A stretch of 64,000 nucleotides of DNA from Casuarius casuarius (lineage: Eukaryota > Chordata > Aves > Casuariiformes > Casuariidae). This document shows positions 38,260 through 49,400 of this stretch, piece by piece; position 1 is the first letter of the stretch, and every line of letters begins with the position of its first letter. Made by a program: the position numbers and the translations under genes. The notes beneath the pieces were generated by a model. The model was not told the DNA's origin. It ran no database searches and saw only the letters and a program-made list of their open reading frames with translations. Location: positions 434,001 through 498,000 of the forward strand of contig PTFA01000101.1 in assembly GCA_003342895.1 (NCBI GenBank). The letters run 5' to 3'.

Positions 38260-41200
38260 CTGGAAGAGGAAGCACACACATCAGGAATACTGGAAGACAA
38301 ACACACTAACACCTATTTTTTATTTACTTCTTCATTAGCTAGTCTTCATAATGATAGTCATCTTCCAGTCTGCTACCCAAACTTCCCTCTTAATGCTAGA
38401 CCATATTAGTTTCTAGCAGAAAACAGTGTTCGCCAAGAAAAATAGGAAAGAAAAGATCCACCTTTCACTAAAGATTTCAATAACTTCTATCTGCCACCAA
38501 AGCAGAATGTAATATTTTGTCTCAGCATCATCAGGCTACCTTGGGCATGGAAATTTATGGCTCCACATCAGCCCGGGAGCTTCTCAATGACTTCATCTCT
38601 TAGGTAGTGGGGACTCTGCGTCATCACCTTTGTAAACAAATAAGATAAATTCAGACAGATGTTTCTGAGCGCTTGAAAGAGCGGATTGTCTCCTGTCCCA
38701 TCTTAGTATGTCTGAAAAGATTTACTCTCCATAAGACTAAGATGGACTATCTTGAACCTTTTGCCTTATGAATGGTCTTTCCTGGTTACGGTACTTGCAT
38801 TTGTCTCAACAGGAAATTGTTTCACATAATTAATTTATTTTTGTTTGGGTTTATTTTAATTAAATAATGGAGTCATTTCTTGAGGAGGACAAGGATAGTA
38901 CAGATTTTAAAAGAGCATGAGGAAATAAGCAGGCCTTGCTGTGGACCCTGAAGGCTCATAAATGCCACCTTCACTGGATCAAAGACCTAATGAGACTCCA
39001 TCGGGAAGCCTTTTACTTATTATTTTTGTTGAAATGATACAGGCATGTGTATTCAAGTAGCCTCAAAACAATTTTTTTACTATAATAACAAAGAGGGCTC
39101 AGAATCTACAGAGCACTTCCGAAATACTTCTATGTCCTCACTAGCTGGAGTGATGCTGAGGAAGTGTTTTTTTCCTTTTTCTCTCACTAATGGCTTAGAA
39201 TCACTAAATAATTAAATTAATACCTTACAATGGAAGATCCAGCTTTTCTTCTGTAACTTTCTAGAAACGATTTTTCTGTGATTTTGTCCATTAATCGTTG
39301 TTTCTGCTTTATCCACTGAGTTTATTCTAGGAGCTCATATCAGGTCTATTCCAAGCTTGGATAAAAAACTGATCACCAATACTAATCTGTCATCAGGTCA
39401 GCTAAAACACTCATTTGGAAATGCATGTGTATGCTGAAGAAAGCATATTTCAAATGACCTTGCTATGTCCTTTCATCTTTCCCTTCCCCAAACATTCAAG
39501 CACAATGAACAAGATCATCTGAATAATACATCATTTTTACCCAGCCTTACCTTTGTCAGTAAGACATTTTCAGTTCCTCCTGATGAAGTGGTTAATAAAT
39601 GTTGGCTTTGCAAAAAAACACTGAAATTCCTTCTCTTGGCACAAATCTCCAGATCTTACAAAATGATAACAACTTGGTCATTCCATAGGTCCCAGGCAAT
39701 TTTAGCACTCATAATCCCTAGCTTTAGAGACCTTTACTTGGCTTCCATTGTAAGATGATGAATGATAAAAACCAAACTTGATAGACAGCAGGCTACATTT
39801 TATCATTAATCCTCACATAAGCTTTTATCAAACTTCTCAATCTCAAATTGTTACAAATGCTGAGAGATTCATTAAACAGCACTAGAATGGTAACAATTCA
39901 CAATGAAAGGATTGAAATTCTCTTGCTTTGTTTTTGTTTTTTTTTAACCATAAAACTGTTCAGCTGTGTTTGAAATGCTGCTGTATATACTTACAGATCT
40001 TTTTATACCTCAACTGACTTTATAGAGTGATGATCACTGTTTTCTAATCCATTAATCTTGTAGATAGGTGGAACAGAGAGATCCTGAATACTTTTGAACT
40101 TCATGTGTTGACAGTATATAGTGAGATATAAATGTTAAATCTATTAAAACAGAGAAGGTAAGGGATTTACTTTGGCTGAATAAACCGAGGACTGCCACAA
40201 CCCCCAATTTCTTCATGAAGAGATGGATGAGCTAGAGCTGATGGAACTGATGGACACCCAGAGAAGGCTATTCAGCTGTTGTCTGAAATAACCTCTCCAT
40301 TCAAGCTGATCTGCTAATATCCATAAAATATGATGAATTGGTTTGCTGACTATTCCTAAAATTTTTAGGACCAATGAACAAGCTTCATCTAAACTTTATT
40401 TATTCTCTTCACTTACTGTTTTTAAACTGAACAAAACTATGCTGTATATCTGCTCTGAAGACTCAAGCAGGCCTGAAACTTCTGGTCCTTTTACTCCTTT
40501 TAAAAGAACAACCTACCTGAGATGCATGTGGTGATTTCTGAGGTTTATTTTTCAAGAGATTCTCTGCTTCTTTCATGCTGGCTGAACACATTTGAAAATG
40601 CTTATGAAGACTGTGTTTGATGTAGATACTTTGAAAGTAAATGTGCACTTAGGGGAAAATAGGCTTTGAAAATATCTTTGCAGATGGTTTGAAGGGGAAT
40701 AGAAAAGTCTGGAAATAACATGGAGTGTATATTTCATATGTAGCATTTCACCTGCTTCTGTCAGAGGCATTCTGTATCATAGTTATAAGTTCTTCTAAAG
40801 AGAGATCCACTGATTCATATCAGATGAACTGACCCAAATTTTCAAGGCAGGACAGAATCACTGTGGCATAAAGGGCATAGGCACTCTCTTACTGTTTTTC
40901 TGACCTTCAAATGTAAGTAATTTAGGTGATAGCACTTCACTATAAGCAATTAAATTTTCTCTAAATTAAGTATTACTAACAGTATTAGGAACTTGGTTTT
41001 ATATCTACAGAATATCTATGAAATGTTCTGCAAAAGCCGAACATATTTCTAGCTTATCACTTGGTATATCCTACTTGTAAATTATGGTCCAGGTACTGGG
41101 ATTTGGTTAAAGAGGGAATGCGATGCATCATCTCACGAAGAAGTGTGCCTAAGCAAATAGCACAATATCTACAGAAGAACACAGGCTCCTCTAAATCATG

Positions 41201-41289
41201 ACATCCCTTCTGCTTTATGAGAGCCCTGTTACTCTTAGACTCCTTCTCAATCCAAAACAAATGTAGAGTACAGGAAGATCATGAGGAAT
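38260..41289. other. AT-rich non-coding DNA, nothing recognised
   Basis: No gene or mobile element recognised. Open frames such as 39465-39758 show no family resemblance. Confidence 0.6.
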
Positions 41290-41590
41290 GTAAAGACCTC
41301 AGGTCTGACCCTTTGAGCATGCTCTAGTGCAGAGGGCTTTATGAAAACACATCTAGTGATGGTGTTGGGTAGTTGGGACCACCAGTTGTCCTTCCTCCTG
41401 CTTGCTCTTGAATGATAAGAGAATCCACCTTAGATGTGGGAGACCAGAGCTTATTTCCTTCTGATGTCTAATGAGTCTTTGCTTGACTTCTATCACCTTA
41501 TAAGCAGTTCTGTGTCCATCAGGCTACTGGATCTAGGGATGGAAGAGATTCTTTCTACTTTATCTTGAATCTGTTGTGTTTGGAAAGCAA
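41290..41590 (-). mobile_element. Probable ancient CR1 fragment, antisense
   Basis: On the plus strand this reads like the reverse complement of an old CR1 3' region. AGAGAATCCACC is followed by TTATTTCCTTCTGATGTCTAA, GCTTGACTTCTATCACCTTATAAGC and GGATGGAAGAGATTCTTTCTAC, in the same order and spacing as the CR1 phrases for 'correct spacing of the polypeptide C-terminus and 3' UTR' seen in reverse. It is far more diverged than the two younger copies, and I judged similarity by eye. Edges are approximate. Confidence 0.35.
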
Positions 41591-42025
41591 AAATCAAGGC
41601 CTAATCAGGTTAGAAAGCATAATGATGAGAATGGATTTCTGGCTTAGGTGGATGCTCACTTGAGGAAGTCTGTATTCTGGTCTGTGCTCCAGAAATGACA
41701 TCATCATCTCTCCTCCATCTGCTATGACACTGGAAATTCTTGATTATTGAATTCTTGATCATATCCCTTCTCAAGTGAGTCATGGATCTTTCAGGAGTTC
41801 ACCGCGTTCAGTGGTACTCTTTACTAATTTTCAATTTTGAGTCACTACCTGCTTTTTTGTGTGGGAGTGGGGGAGATGGGATCAGTCAAGAAGACACATT
41901 AGAGCTAAAAGCTGAAGTCAGACTACAGACCCTTTGTCCCAATCCAATATCGGAAGGGTTTCGTTACGATCCCAAGGATGAGATTAAGACGCTAAAACCG
42001 GTCAAATATCGTACAACATTTTAGC

Positions 42026-42031
42026 TTTATT
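42026..42031 (-). promoter_or_regulatory. Candidate polyA signal in LTR-like block
   Basis: TTTATT on the plus strand reads AATAAA on the minus strand, near the left edge of the block. If the LTR runs on the minus strand this could be its polyadenylation signal. It lies some 850 bases from the TATA-like box, which is a long distance for an LTR, so the assignment is weak. Confidence 0.25.
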
Positions 42032-42150
42032 TTCCACGAAGTTGGCAGGGGGGGAGAAGGTGGGGAAAGGTGAAGGGGAGGAGAGAGAAAGAGATATCAC
42101 CACCCGTGGATCCAGCGGCGTCCCGTTGGTCTTCTTCACCCTGGGTGTAA

Positions 42151-42287
42151 ATTTTAGTGATGCGCGTGCAGTAATTACAACTCGAGCAGGGTCCGACCCT
42201 AGGTTCCCACTGAAAAGTTCGGAGCCAAATCAAGGCAAATTAAATAAATAAATTGTAATGACACGCGTGCAGTAGTTACAGCTCGAG
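42151..42287 (+). repeat. Imperfect direct repeat, about 36-bp unit at 101-base spacing
   Basis: Copy one at 42151-42186 contains TGCGCGTGCAGTAATTACAA followed by CTCGAG. Copy two at 42251-42287 contains ACACGCGTGCAGTAGTTACA followed by GCTCGAG. They differ at only a few positions and are about 101 bases apart. Shared CGCGTGCAGTA and TTACA-CTCGAG words mark an internal duplication inside the LTR-like block. Confidence 0.85.
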
Positions 42288-42528
42288 TTGGGTGCCTCCG
42301 AAGAGGGACCCCAAACAAAGAAATCCCTGGGCAATTATAGCTTTTTCAAATTAAGTTTCCCACCCCTCACACGGTAGTTCAGACCAATAGTAATTTTTGG
42401 GTCTGGGGTCTCCTGCTCCCCATTGGGTCTCATCATTGTTCCTAGGCAGGCTGCTTTTCTCCCTTATCTTTACTGTTGCGGTTTCTGCTTACAAATGTGT
42501 TTTGATTCCTTGGGTTCTGCCCTTCTCT

Positions 42529-42720
42529 CTCAAGGCCCTGACAAAGAGGTGTTGTTCCAGCAATTAGCGCTGCCCCAGCAGTGACAGTAGGTGTTATCTC
42601 CCAAGGTCCTGACGAAGAGGATATAATCCAGACCCCCCTAATTAACACTGTTTCAGCAGTGAGGGGAGGCTTTGTTTCCCAGGGTCCTGGCGCCCAAGCA
42701 GGCCTTATTTCAAAGCCTTG
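42529..42720 (+). repeat. Three degenerate direct repeats of about 70-77 bp
   Basis: Units start at 42529 (CTCAAGGCCCTGACAAAGAGG), 42598 (CTCCCAAGGTCCTGACGAAGA) and 42675 (TTCCCAGGGTCCTGGCGCCC). The first two continue in parallel through CAGCAATTAGCGCTG / CCTAATTAACACTG to CCCCAGCAGTGA / TTTCAGCAGTGA. The third is incomplete. Repeated units of this size are typical of enhancer duplications in retroviral U3 regions, which supports the LTR reading. Confidence 0.8.
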
Positions 42721-43117
42721 ACATCCTCCCTCCCGGAGTGTGAAGCATAGGAATGCAAACTGCTTGTAACTCCCTTATCTTTCCAGTCTGCACCAGCTCT
42801 GGGGCCCTTTCTCACTGAACTAGGGAGTGCGGCCTAAGGCTTCAGCAAATTTAGCTACTCATGCTAAGCAAGTTTTATAAAAGTTGTGCTAAGCGGCAAT
42901 AATTTACAGTCCAGGTCCCAAAGTCTCTGCCCAATCGTGCCCTGGTTCGGCGCAGGCTCGGTGTGTCCCGGGTGGTCGCAGGGAGACCACTTCGGGGGTT
43001 GCAGCAGCTCAGTCCTGTTTCCGCCGGGAACAGATGGCTTGTTCGGGGTTATGGTTTGCTTGCACCTTATGTACCAAGAAATGTTTAAGGCAAAAGTTCA
43101 CTCATCTGTCCACCATG

Positions 43118-43340
43118 CCCTTGCACTACAGATACCATGTTAGTTGTTCAAGGTGAAATGGAAGAGCTTTCTTTTTAAGAAGAAAAATTCTACTCAGCAT
43201 CCCCTGATACAGCTCACAGTTCCATAAGCTTGCAGTAATCACTGCATCTCTGGGTAAGTAAAAAAGAAGAGAGATGATGAAACGAATCACTACAGAGTAT
43301 GAAAACCTCAATGTTTGCTGTCATTTTTTTGTAGAGTATA
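43118..43340. other. Non-coding DNA between LTR-like block and microsatellite
   Basis: AT-rich flank, nothing recognised. Confidence 0.5.
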
Positions 43341-43410
43341 CAAATGTGCACATGCACACATATATATATACACACATATGCATACATATATATATAAATA
43401 TACACAAACA
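43341..43410. repeat. TA/CA/CATA microsatellite
   Basis: Interrupted run of CACA, TATATATATA, CACACATATG, CATACATATATATATA and AATATACACAAACA. It is a compound dinucleotide microsatellite. Confidence 0.85.
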
Positions 43411-46400
43411 CTGAAACAAACTGGAGAGCGGATTTAGACCTCAGCTTGTCTGAAGAAACCATAATTGTGAGGCTTCTTATGCCACAAAAGGTATAAAGTA
43501 TCTCACATACGCTATGAAATAAGTGTGAGTGCAGAATTTCTATAGAATACCTATCGCACTAAAAAACGACATTCTTCTCCCACAGAAACCCGTTTGTGTA
43601 CCCATGTTCAAGTGCTATCAATTTAAAGAACACAGTTTAGGTTGTCACTTAACAGTCACTTGTGTGTTGGGAAATATCTGGGAATTGTGACTGAAATGTG
43701 TTATAACCCAGCTCTCTTTTCTTGTAAGTGGATGACATGCTCTTGCACATTTTGTATTCTGTAGATATTTAAGTGAGACAGTTGCGGAGATAACTACACA
43801 GAGGCTCAGCAAGACTGCTCGGTAACATAGTGGCTACAGGGAGTTGAGAAGTTGAAAATCAAATGGGGCTTTCAGTCTGGTTGTTCATAACTTCTGCCTT
43901 GTTCATAACTTTCTGCTCATTATTTGAAATGGATCCACTTATGTATAAGCAATTAAGCAATCATTGAAGAGGAGACTTGAACCTTGACTTCCCGCAGTTC
44001 TACAGCTTGCCATAACTGTTGCCAGTCCAGCCTGCCTCTCCAACTCTTTTTCTGATTATAGCTGGAAATTCCCATCTGTACTTGAGAAACCCCTCTTGAT
44101 TAAATTTTCACTGAAACTTGAACCTTGGAAAGTTTAAATTTCAAACAATTGACATTTGCTGCTGAAAAAAATCTTTCATAGAAGAATTCTTGACAATTTC
44201 TGACTACAAAATTGAGTTCAGAGATTGACACACACACCCCTCCTGTCATAGAGGTTATGCTGGGAGTTTCCTTAGTTAAAGAAAATAGCATTTAGTGTTT
44301 GATTATACATATGTAGTTAAAGTTTAGAAGTCAAAATGAAATATCACGGTGAGAAATACCAATCTGGAAAGAAATGGCAATGTGAGTGAATGACAGGAAG
44401 AGGTTAACTGGAAAGCTGACACTAATTCTCTACCATGTCCTCCATGTGATATAATAAGAAAATTCATCATCAAGATAAGATCATAAAAACACAAAGGATC
44501 AGGCAGGTAATACTGAAGGTGAATCAAAAGGCAGTGACAAAGTTCAGATACCTTCCCACCTCAGAGAAGGTATGATGCAAAATCCAACAAAGATATCTTT
44601 AATTGTTAAGCTTTAAAGAGAGATTTTCATCCCTGAAAAAATCTCCTTGATCATTCACTGAGGACAAAATCCTTCAGTGGCCACACTTCTATTTTCCAGT
44701 AATCCAAATTGAGTTTCAAGGCAGTCATTGCATAAATTCTCAGTTCCGAAGGCTGATGGAGTGGCAGGGTAATGCACTTGGTCTGATTCTGTTTTCATTT
44801 AACCTTGTGAAAAAGTACATTTTGTAATACCGATCCAGCATTTAGCACTCATTCTCCCTGTGCTGAGAGTTCCTGCAGGTTGCCACACTGGAGGAAACAG
44901 TAGAAGAAACACAAACCACCTGAAGCACAGATAAAAATATTCAGGAAGGTTATTAATAGCGGGTCGTGTGACCCGGCTCATTCTGTGGCTCATGCAAACT
45001 GCTCTCACTGCAGTTTATGCAGATTAGTAAAGGGAAAAGTGCTTGCTTCTGCCTCCACTTCTGCCTTTTCTTTGCAACCATTACAAGTTGCTTCATTTTT
45101 CTGTTTCTTCTCTGCATAGAAGCAGAAGCGATGCAATTACATACACAGGGCGGCATTTTGTAAGGATTAGTGTTTGAATAGAAAAGTAAGGATTTAAATA
45201 GTTTGTGTATACTGCTCTAAATAGGTGGTAAGAATAGCTGACACTGTCAAACAAATATATGACAATATATGTAACTTAATGGTGAATGTGCCTGAACATT
45301 GTAGGCCATGAGAGTGATATACATTGAGCAGAAAATGTAGGTGGAGTCACATGGAAGTCACAGAATACCACCTTCCTCTGATGAAACTTTTATACTAAAC
45401 TCTGCAATCAGACCTGGTCAAATTTCAGGATTTCTTATCTCCAAAAAAATGTTTTTATTCTGATTTTGAACAAAATCAAAAGTCTTTCAATATTTTTTCT
45501 CTCAAGTGAACATTTTTCTACAGAGAGCTCTAAAGTTAAATTAAGAATTCCCAACCCAAGATATTTAGAGTTGTATTTAACGTGGGGCTTGAGTCTTTCT
45601 TTTTCGGTGTACTACAGTCAGATATGTCATGATGTAATGCCAAGTTAATTGAAACTAAATTATTTAGCATGAAATTATGCAGCTTCATAATTCCAAGGGC
45701 TTGCTTGTTTTTGTTTTTTTCTCTCTGGGAATTATCACTGAAACATATAACATTTAAACATTTGGATGAAGCTAGCATTTTAAGGATAAAAAATTGTCAA
45801 TTAAAAAAAATTTCTGCCATCTCTAGACAGCCAAAACATTACTCATATGGCCTGCTGCTCTTTTCTTACAATTTATTCTATTCATTCCTAAAAATATTTG
45901 TCTTGTTTTTTTCTCATATACTATCATTCTTTAGGATAGAGAATGGTTTGAAAATGGTTATGTAAACTATATGATCTCTTTGATATGTCCAATGTAGACT
46001 ATACGAAGGTTTCTGTCTCAGCAGAAACCGAGTTTTGAAAAGGGAGTATGTCCCCACATATATGTCCCCACAATTTTCAGCTCAGCTGAAAATTAGGTAT
46101 CTCAAAACATTTTTTGTGAAATAGAAAAAACCTTTAATGCATTTCAGCTGAAAAATAGAACTCTCCCAGCCATAAAATTTAAGCTGATAATCTTTAAAAC
46201 TTAATTCATGTATACGTTTCTTGAAACGGGACATTTAACATAAGTTCTTTCTCACAGTTTTCAGATAGACTGGTGTGTTCTGATTAAAAACAACAACAAA
46301 AACAGTCCAAACTTTTGTAATGCATTTCCAAACAGCTCTAATTCATCTGTCTTGCCTCAACCGATGAAGGAGTCCTGTTGTCAGAAAAATTGCTCCTGAT

Positions 46401-49400
46401 TGCACCAGTCTAAATCTGACCCTCTCTGTTTAATCCTGTTTCGAACTTTATAAGTATGAATGGTACACTTGAATGCAAATAAGTTTAAGTAATGATGCTC
46501 CTTGACTGTGTCTTTCTTCAAGAAATAATGTAGCATTTGCTAAAACTTATGAATTATTTCTATTTCTTTTTTTTTTCCCATGGTATTCAGTCTACTTTTA
46601 TAAACAAAGGTAATTACAAATGTACAAAAGCCCTTTATTTTGGGTAGTTCAAAGATGACAGTGCTGAAAATCTGATACACTTTGGTTAAAGTACTTTGAG
46701 TATATATTATTCGAACTTTGGGTTTCTTTCTGAAGGGCTAAAGCTTCAAGGCTGTGAGGGTGACATTCTTGGAGAAGTCTGTAATTTCCCTTGGTACCCA
46801 GCTTCATTTTCTCAAAATAGTCCATCCAGTGATGCCTTCCTTTTTTTATTAGGATTCTGATATCTTCTGACACTGATGATCGTGGCAGAATAAATTTTGG
46901 GGGGTCTCTCCTTGATTTATTGCTTCAATATTGTATTTTCCTTTTAACATTTGCAGTTCTCCCTTAGGAAAAAATCCTTGTAGCCTGACCTGTGTATCCG
47001 TATTTAGAGGCAAGCAAACTGGTTCATATGAAATAACTATGGGATCCTAACCTTTTTCCATCCTGTAATAATTCGGACTTTGTCTTTGCATACATTGTTT
47101 TAATATTGCTACATTTTTTACTGCCAACTAAGATGCAAAGCAAAAGCAGTGCCTGCAATTCACCTCTTCTTAAAAGATGTATGGACTTTTTTCAAAGTAA
47201 AAGGGCTGAGGTAGGATCGTTTTTGCATGCCTTCCTAAACCAGGTCTCTACAGGCCATGCACATATCTGGAGAGATGGTATAAACCACTGGAAGGACTGG
47301 GCAGTTGTTCAAGGAATGAAGAGGAAAGAGAAAATACTTGAGGATGGAGGGCATCAAGGATGAAGTAAGGACACAGAAAGACTGACTTGGACAAACTGTA
47401 GTTCAGAGTGTGACAGCAAAAACATCTCACCTTGCTTCTTGCCTCTCTCTTTTCCCAGGCAACCTGCAGGTATCGGTCCTTCAGGCTTTCAGAACTGGCT
47501 TGCTGATGAAAAGCAGCAACTATCATCAATCATACTGATTCAAAGTCAAACACAGTGAAGCAGGAGCCTTCCCAACATCTTATGGCTACTGCATCAAAAG
47601 CTACAATAAATATGTCTGTGGACATATGTAATTCATCATTTACAACAACCATGGTACTTCTGATATGGTAGCCAAATAAAACAAGAATTCTCAAGATATA
47701 AACTGAACATACCCACGTGAATATCTATATTTTAAAAGAGTATCATGCCTATTCCCATTGGTATCTTTGAAACATATTTTTGATAAAGTTTTATTTAGTT
47801 TGTGAATGTTTTTGAAGTTAACAGAGAATATCTTAGAGGAAACCAAGTATTCAGGAATTAAACCTTGGGTCTTAATTGCCTTTCAAACTGAATGTGAAAA
47901 ATTTATTGTAGTATCACATTTACTCCAGTTATATAATATAATTTCCCTGAATGCTTAGAGAATATAAGTGACAGTTTCAAGATAAGTAGTATCTGTGGTA
48001 ATAAGGTATTAAATGAATACTTACAGTTATCAGTTATATTGTTTTTAAATGCATTTCACTGGGGTTTAAACATTCCTAATGGTACAGGTTTAACAGAGCA
48101 CTCTGCTCTTATTTATTTTTCGCTTTACCTGATAATTAACAAGAATCATACACAAATATATTGTGCCAGTTGCCTGTTAATTTTGGCAAACAGTTGTCTA
48201 AATATGATCTATCAGGAAATTTGAATAGCAGTCTAGAACATTAACCCCATCAAGATTAAAGTCTACAGAATATATAAGTGCAATCACAAAACAGCAAGGT
48301 AGTTGCCTTCATTTTTAGTAGTGGTGTATGACAGAAGGCTGAAACCAGTGCCTCAAAGCAACTAGGGAAAATGCAGGCTCTTGACATGGAGCAAAGCCAA
48401 CAAAAATTTGAAAATAGCAAATAGCACTGCTATTTAGTTAAATATTATAGGTCATAACTTCTGGGAGACAGCTGTGTGTTGTTTTGTAACCAGCTGTTTT
48501 ATCTGAGTGAACTGCACTAAAATAGGAGATTATATGAAATTTGAAAAACTATGCTGAAAAAGGAAAGGATGAAAAGCAAAAAATTAATACAGTACCACTC
48601 ATTTAGCAGCCAGAAGTACAGCTAATTCAACTACTCAATGCTCTAAAGAAAGGTTTTTGCCATTTTTTAAAATGAAAGGAAGAAAATGTTTCCCCTGTTT
48701 GATAATTTTTCAACAAACATTTAGGTTTTCACTGAAAATATTCCTAGAAAAAAATACTCTGCTTTAGTCAGGGGAAAATATTTCACTTCTAAGATTTGTT
48801 TCTCTAGATAGTGGAAAAAGGGGGAAGCTGACAGTATAGGGAAAATATGCACCTTTACTAACAAAACAAGCAAGGAGGAAAAGTTTCTTGAATGCCATTA
48901 AATAGAAAATGGTATTTCTCATACTTTTGAAATGCAATACATTTTCTCTCAAACTCTTTCTAAAAGGGGAAAGAAATTGGGGTTTTCTTCCTCCTTTTTC
49001 CTGTAAATACTATAGTGGGAATCCTATATTTGTCAGATGTTGAACATTTTTGGGGGGTGCCTTTGTGTCCAGCCACTACATCAAAGCAGCTAAAAGAGAG
49101 TAAATGCATACTTATAGATCTATAAATAAAAATTGAACCCTCCTTTAAGGAGGAAATTTGTGCGCACTTGTAGTGTGGAGGAGATGCACAGGAGATTAGA
49201 ACTAAGAGTAGAAACAGGGACATAGGGAGCCATATGTACTTACATATATTTTTACTGTCTGCCCGTTTGCACAGTACCCCCTATTCTGACACATGAGTGT
49301 CTTTGTGTCATGAAGAACGCAAGCCTGAAAATCTCTGAGCTTCTCCCTTTCCCTGACACCTGTGCTGGGGTAAGGCAGACCAATCCATATTTTTTTGCAG

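Larger units (their letters stand above)
41935..43117. mobile_element. CpG-rich LTR-like block, probable solo ERV LTR
   Basis: About 1.2 kb that contrasts sharply with its flanks: many CpGs (ATGCGCGTGC, ACACGCGTGC, GTTCGGCGC, CCGCCGGG) in an otherwise CpG-poor region. It has two families of internal direct repeats (separate entries), a TATAAAA-like box at 42876-42882, a minus-strand AATAAA at 42026-42031 and plus-strand AATAAA near 42244. The left edge begins TGTCCC, and the five bases CCCTT precede it (41930-41934) and recur at 43118-43122. That could be a target-site duplication, but the right terminus is not a clean CA. No gag, pol or env remnant is visible, so a solo LTR left by recombination is the simplest reading. 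Orientation is unresolved because promoter and polyA-like signals exist on both strands. A CpG island promoter is the alternative. Confidence 0.5.

Noticed and set aside
42688..42698. TGGCGCCCAAG, resembling a tRNA-Lys primer binding site
   Set aside because: It sits inside the third copy of the 70-77-bp repeat, is not preceded by an LTR end in CA, and the match stops after about 11 bases.
43341..43410. Microsatellite-rich segments as CRISPR-like arrays
   Set aside because: These are simple dinucleotide repeats without unique spacers. No regularly spaced repeat-spacer structure exists anywhere in the window.
44960..44975. Perfect short inverted repeat CGGGTC-GTGT-GACCCG, terminator-like
   Set aside because: Six-base arms without a T tract in vertebrate DNA. 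It is expected by chance and there is no bacterial context.
46370..46440. Phrase resembling antisense CR1 (TGTCAGAAAAATTGCTCCTGA and following)
   Set aside because: The match covers only about 60 bases with no 3' end signature and is too weak to call.
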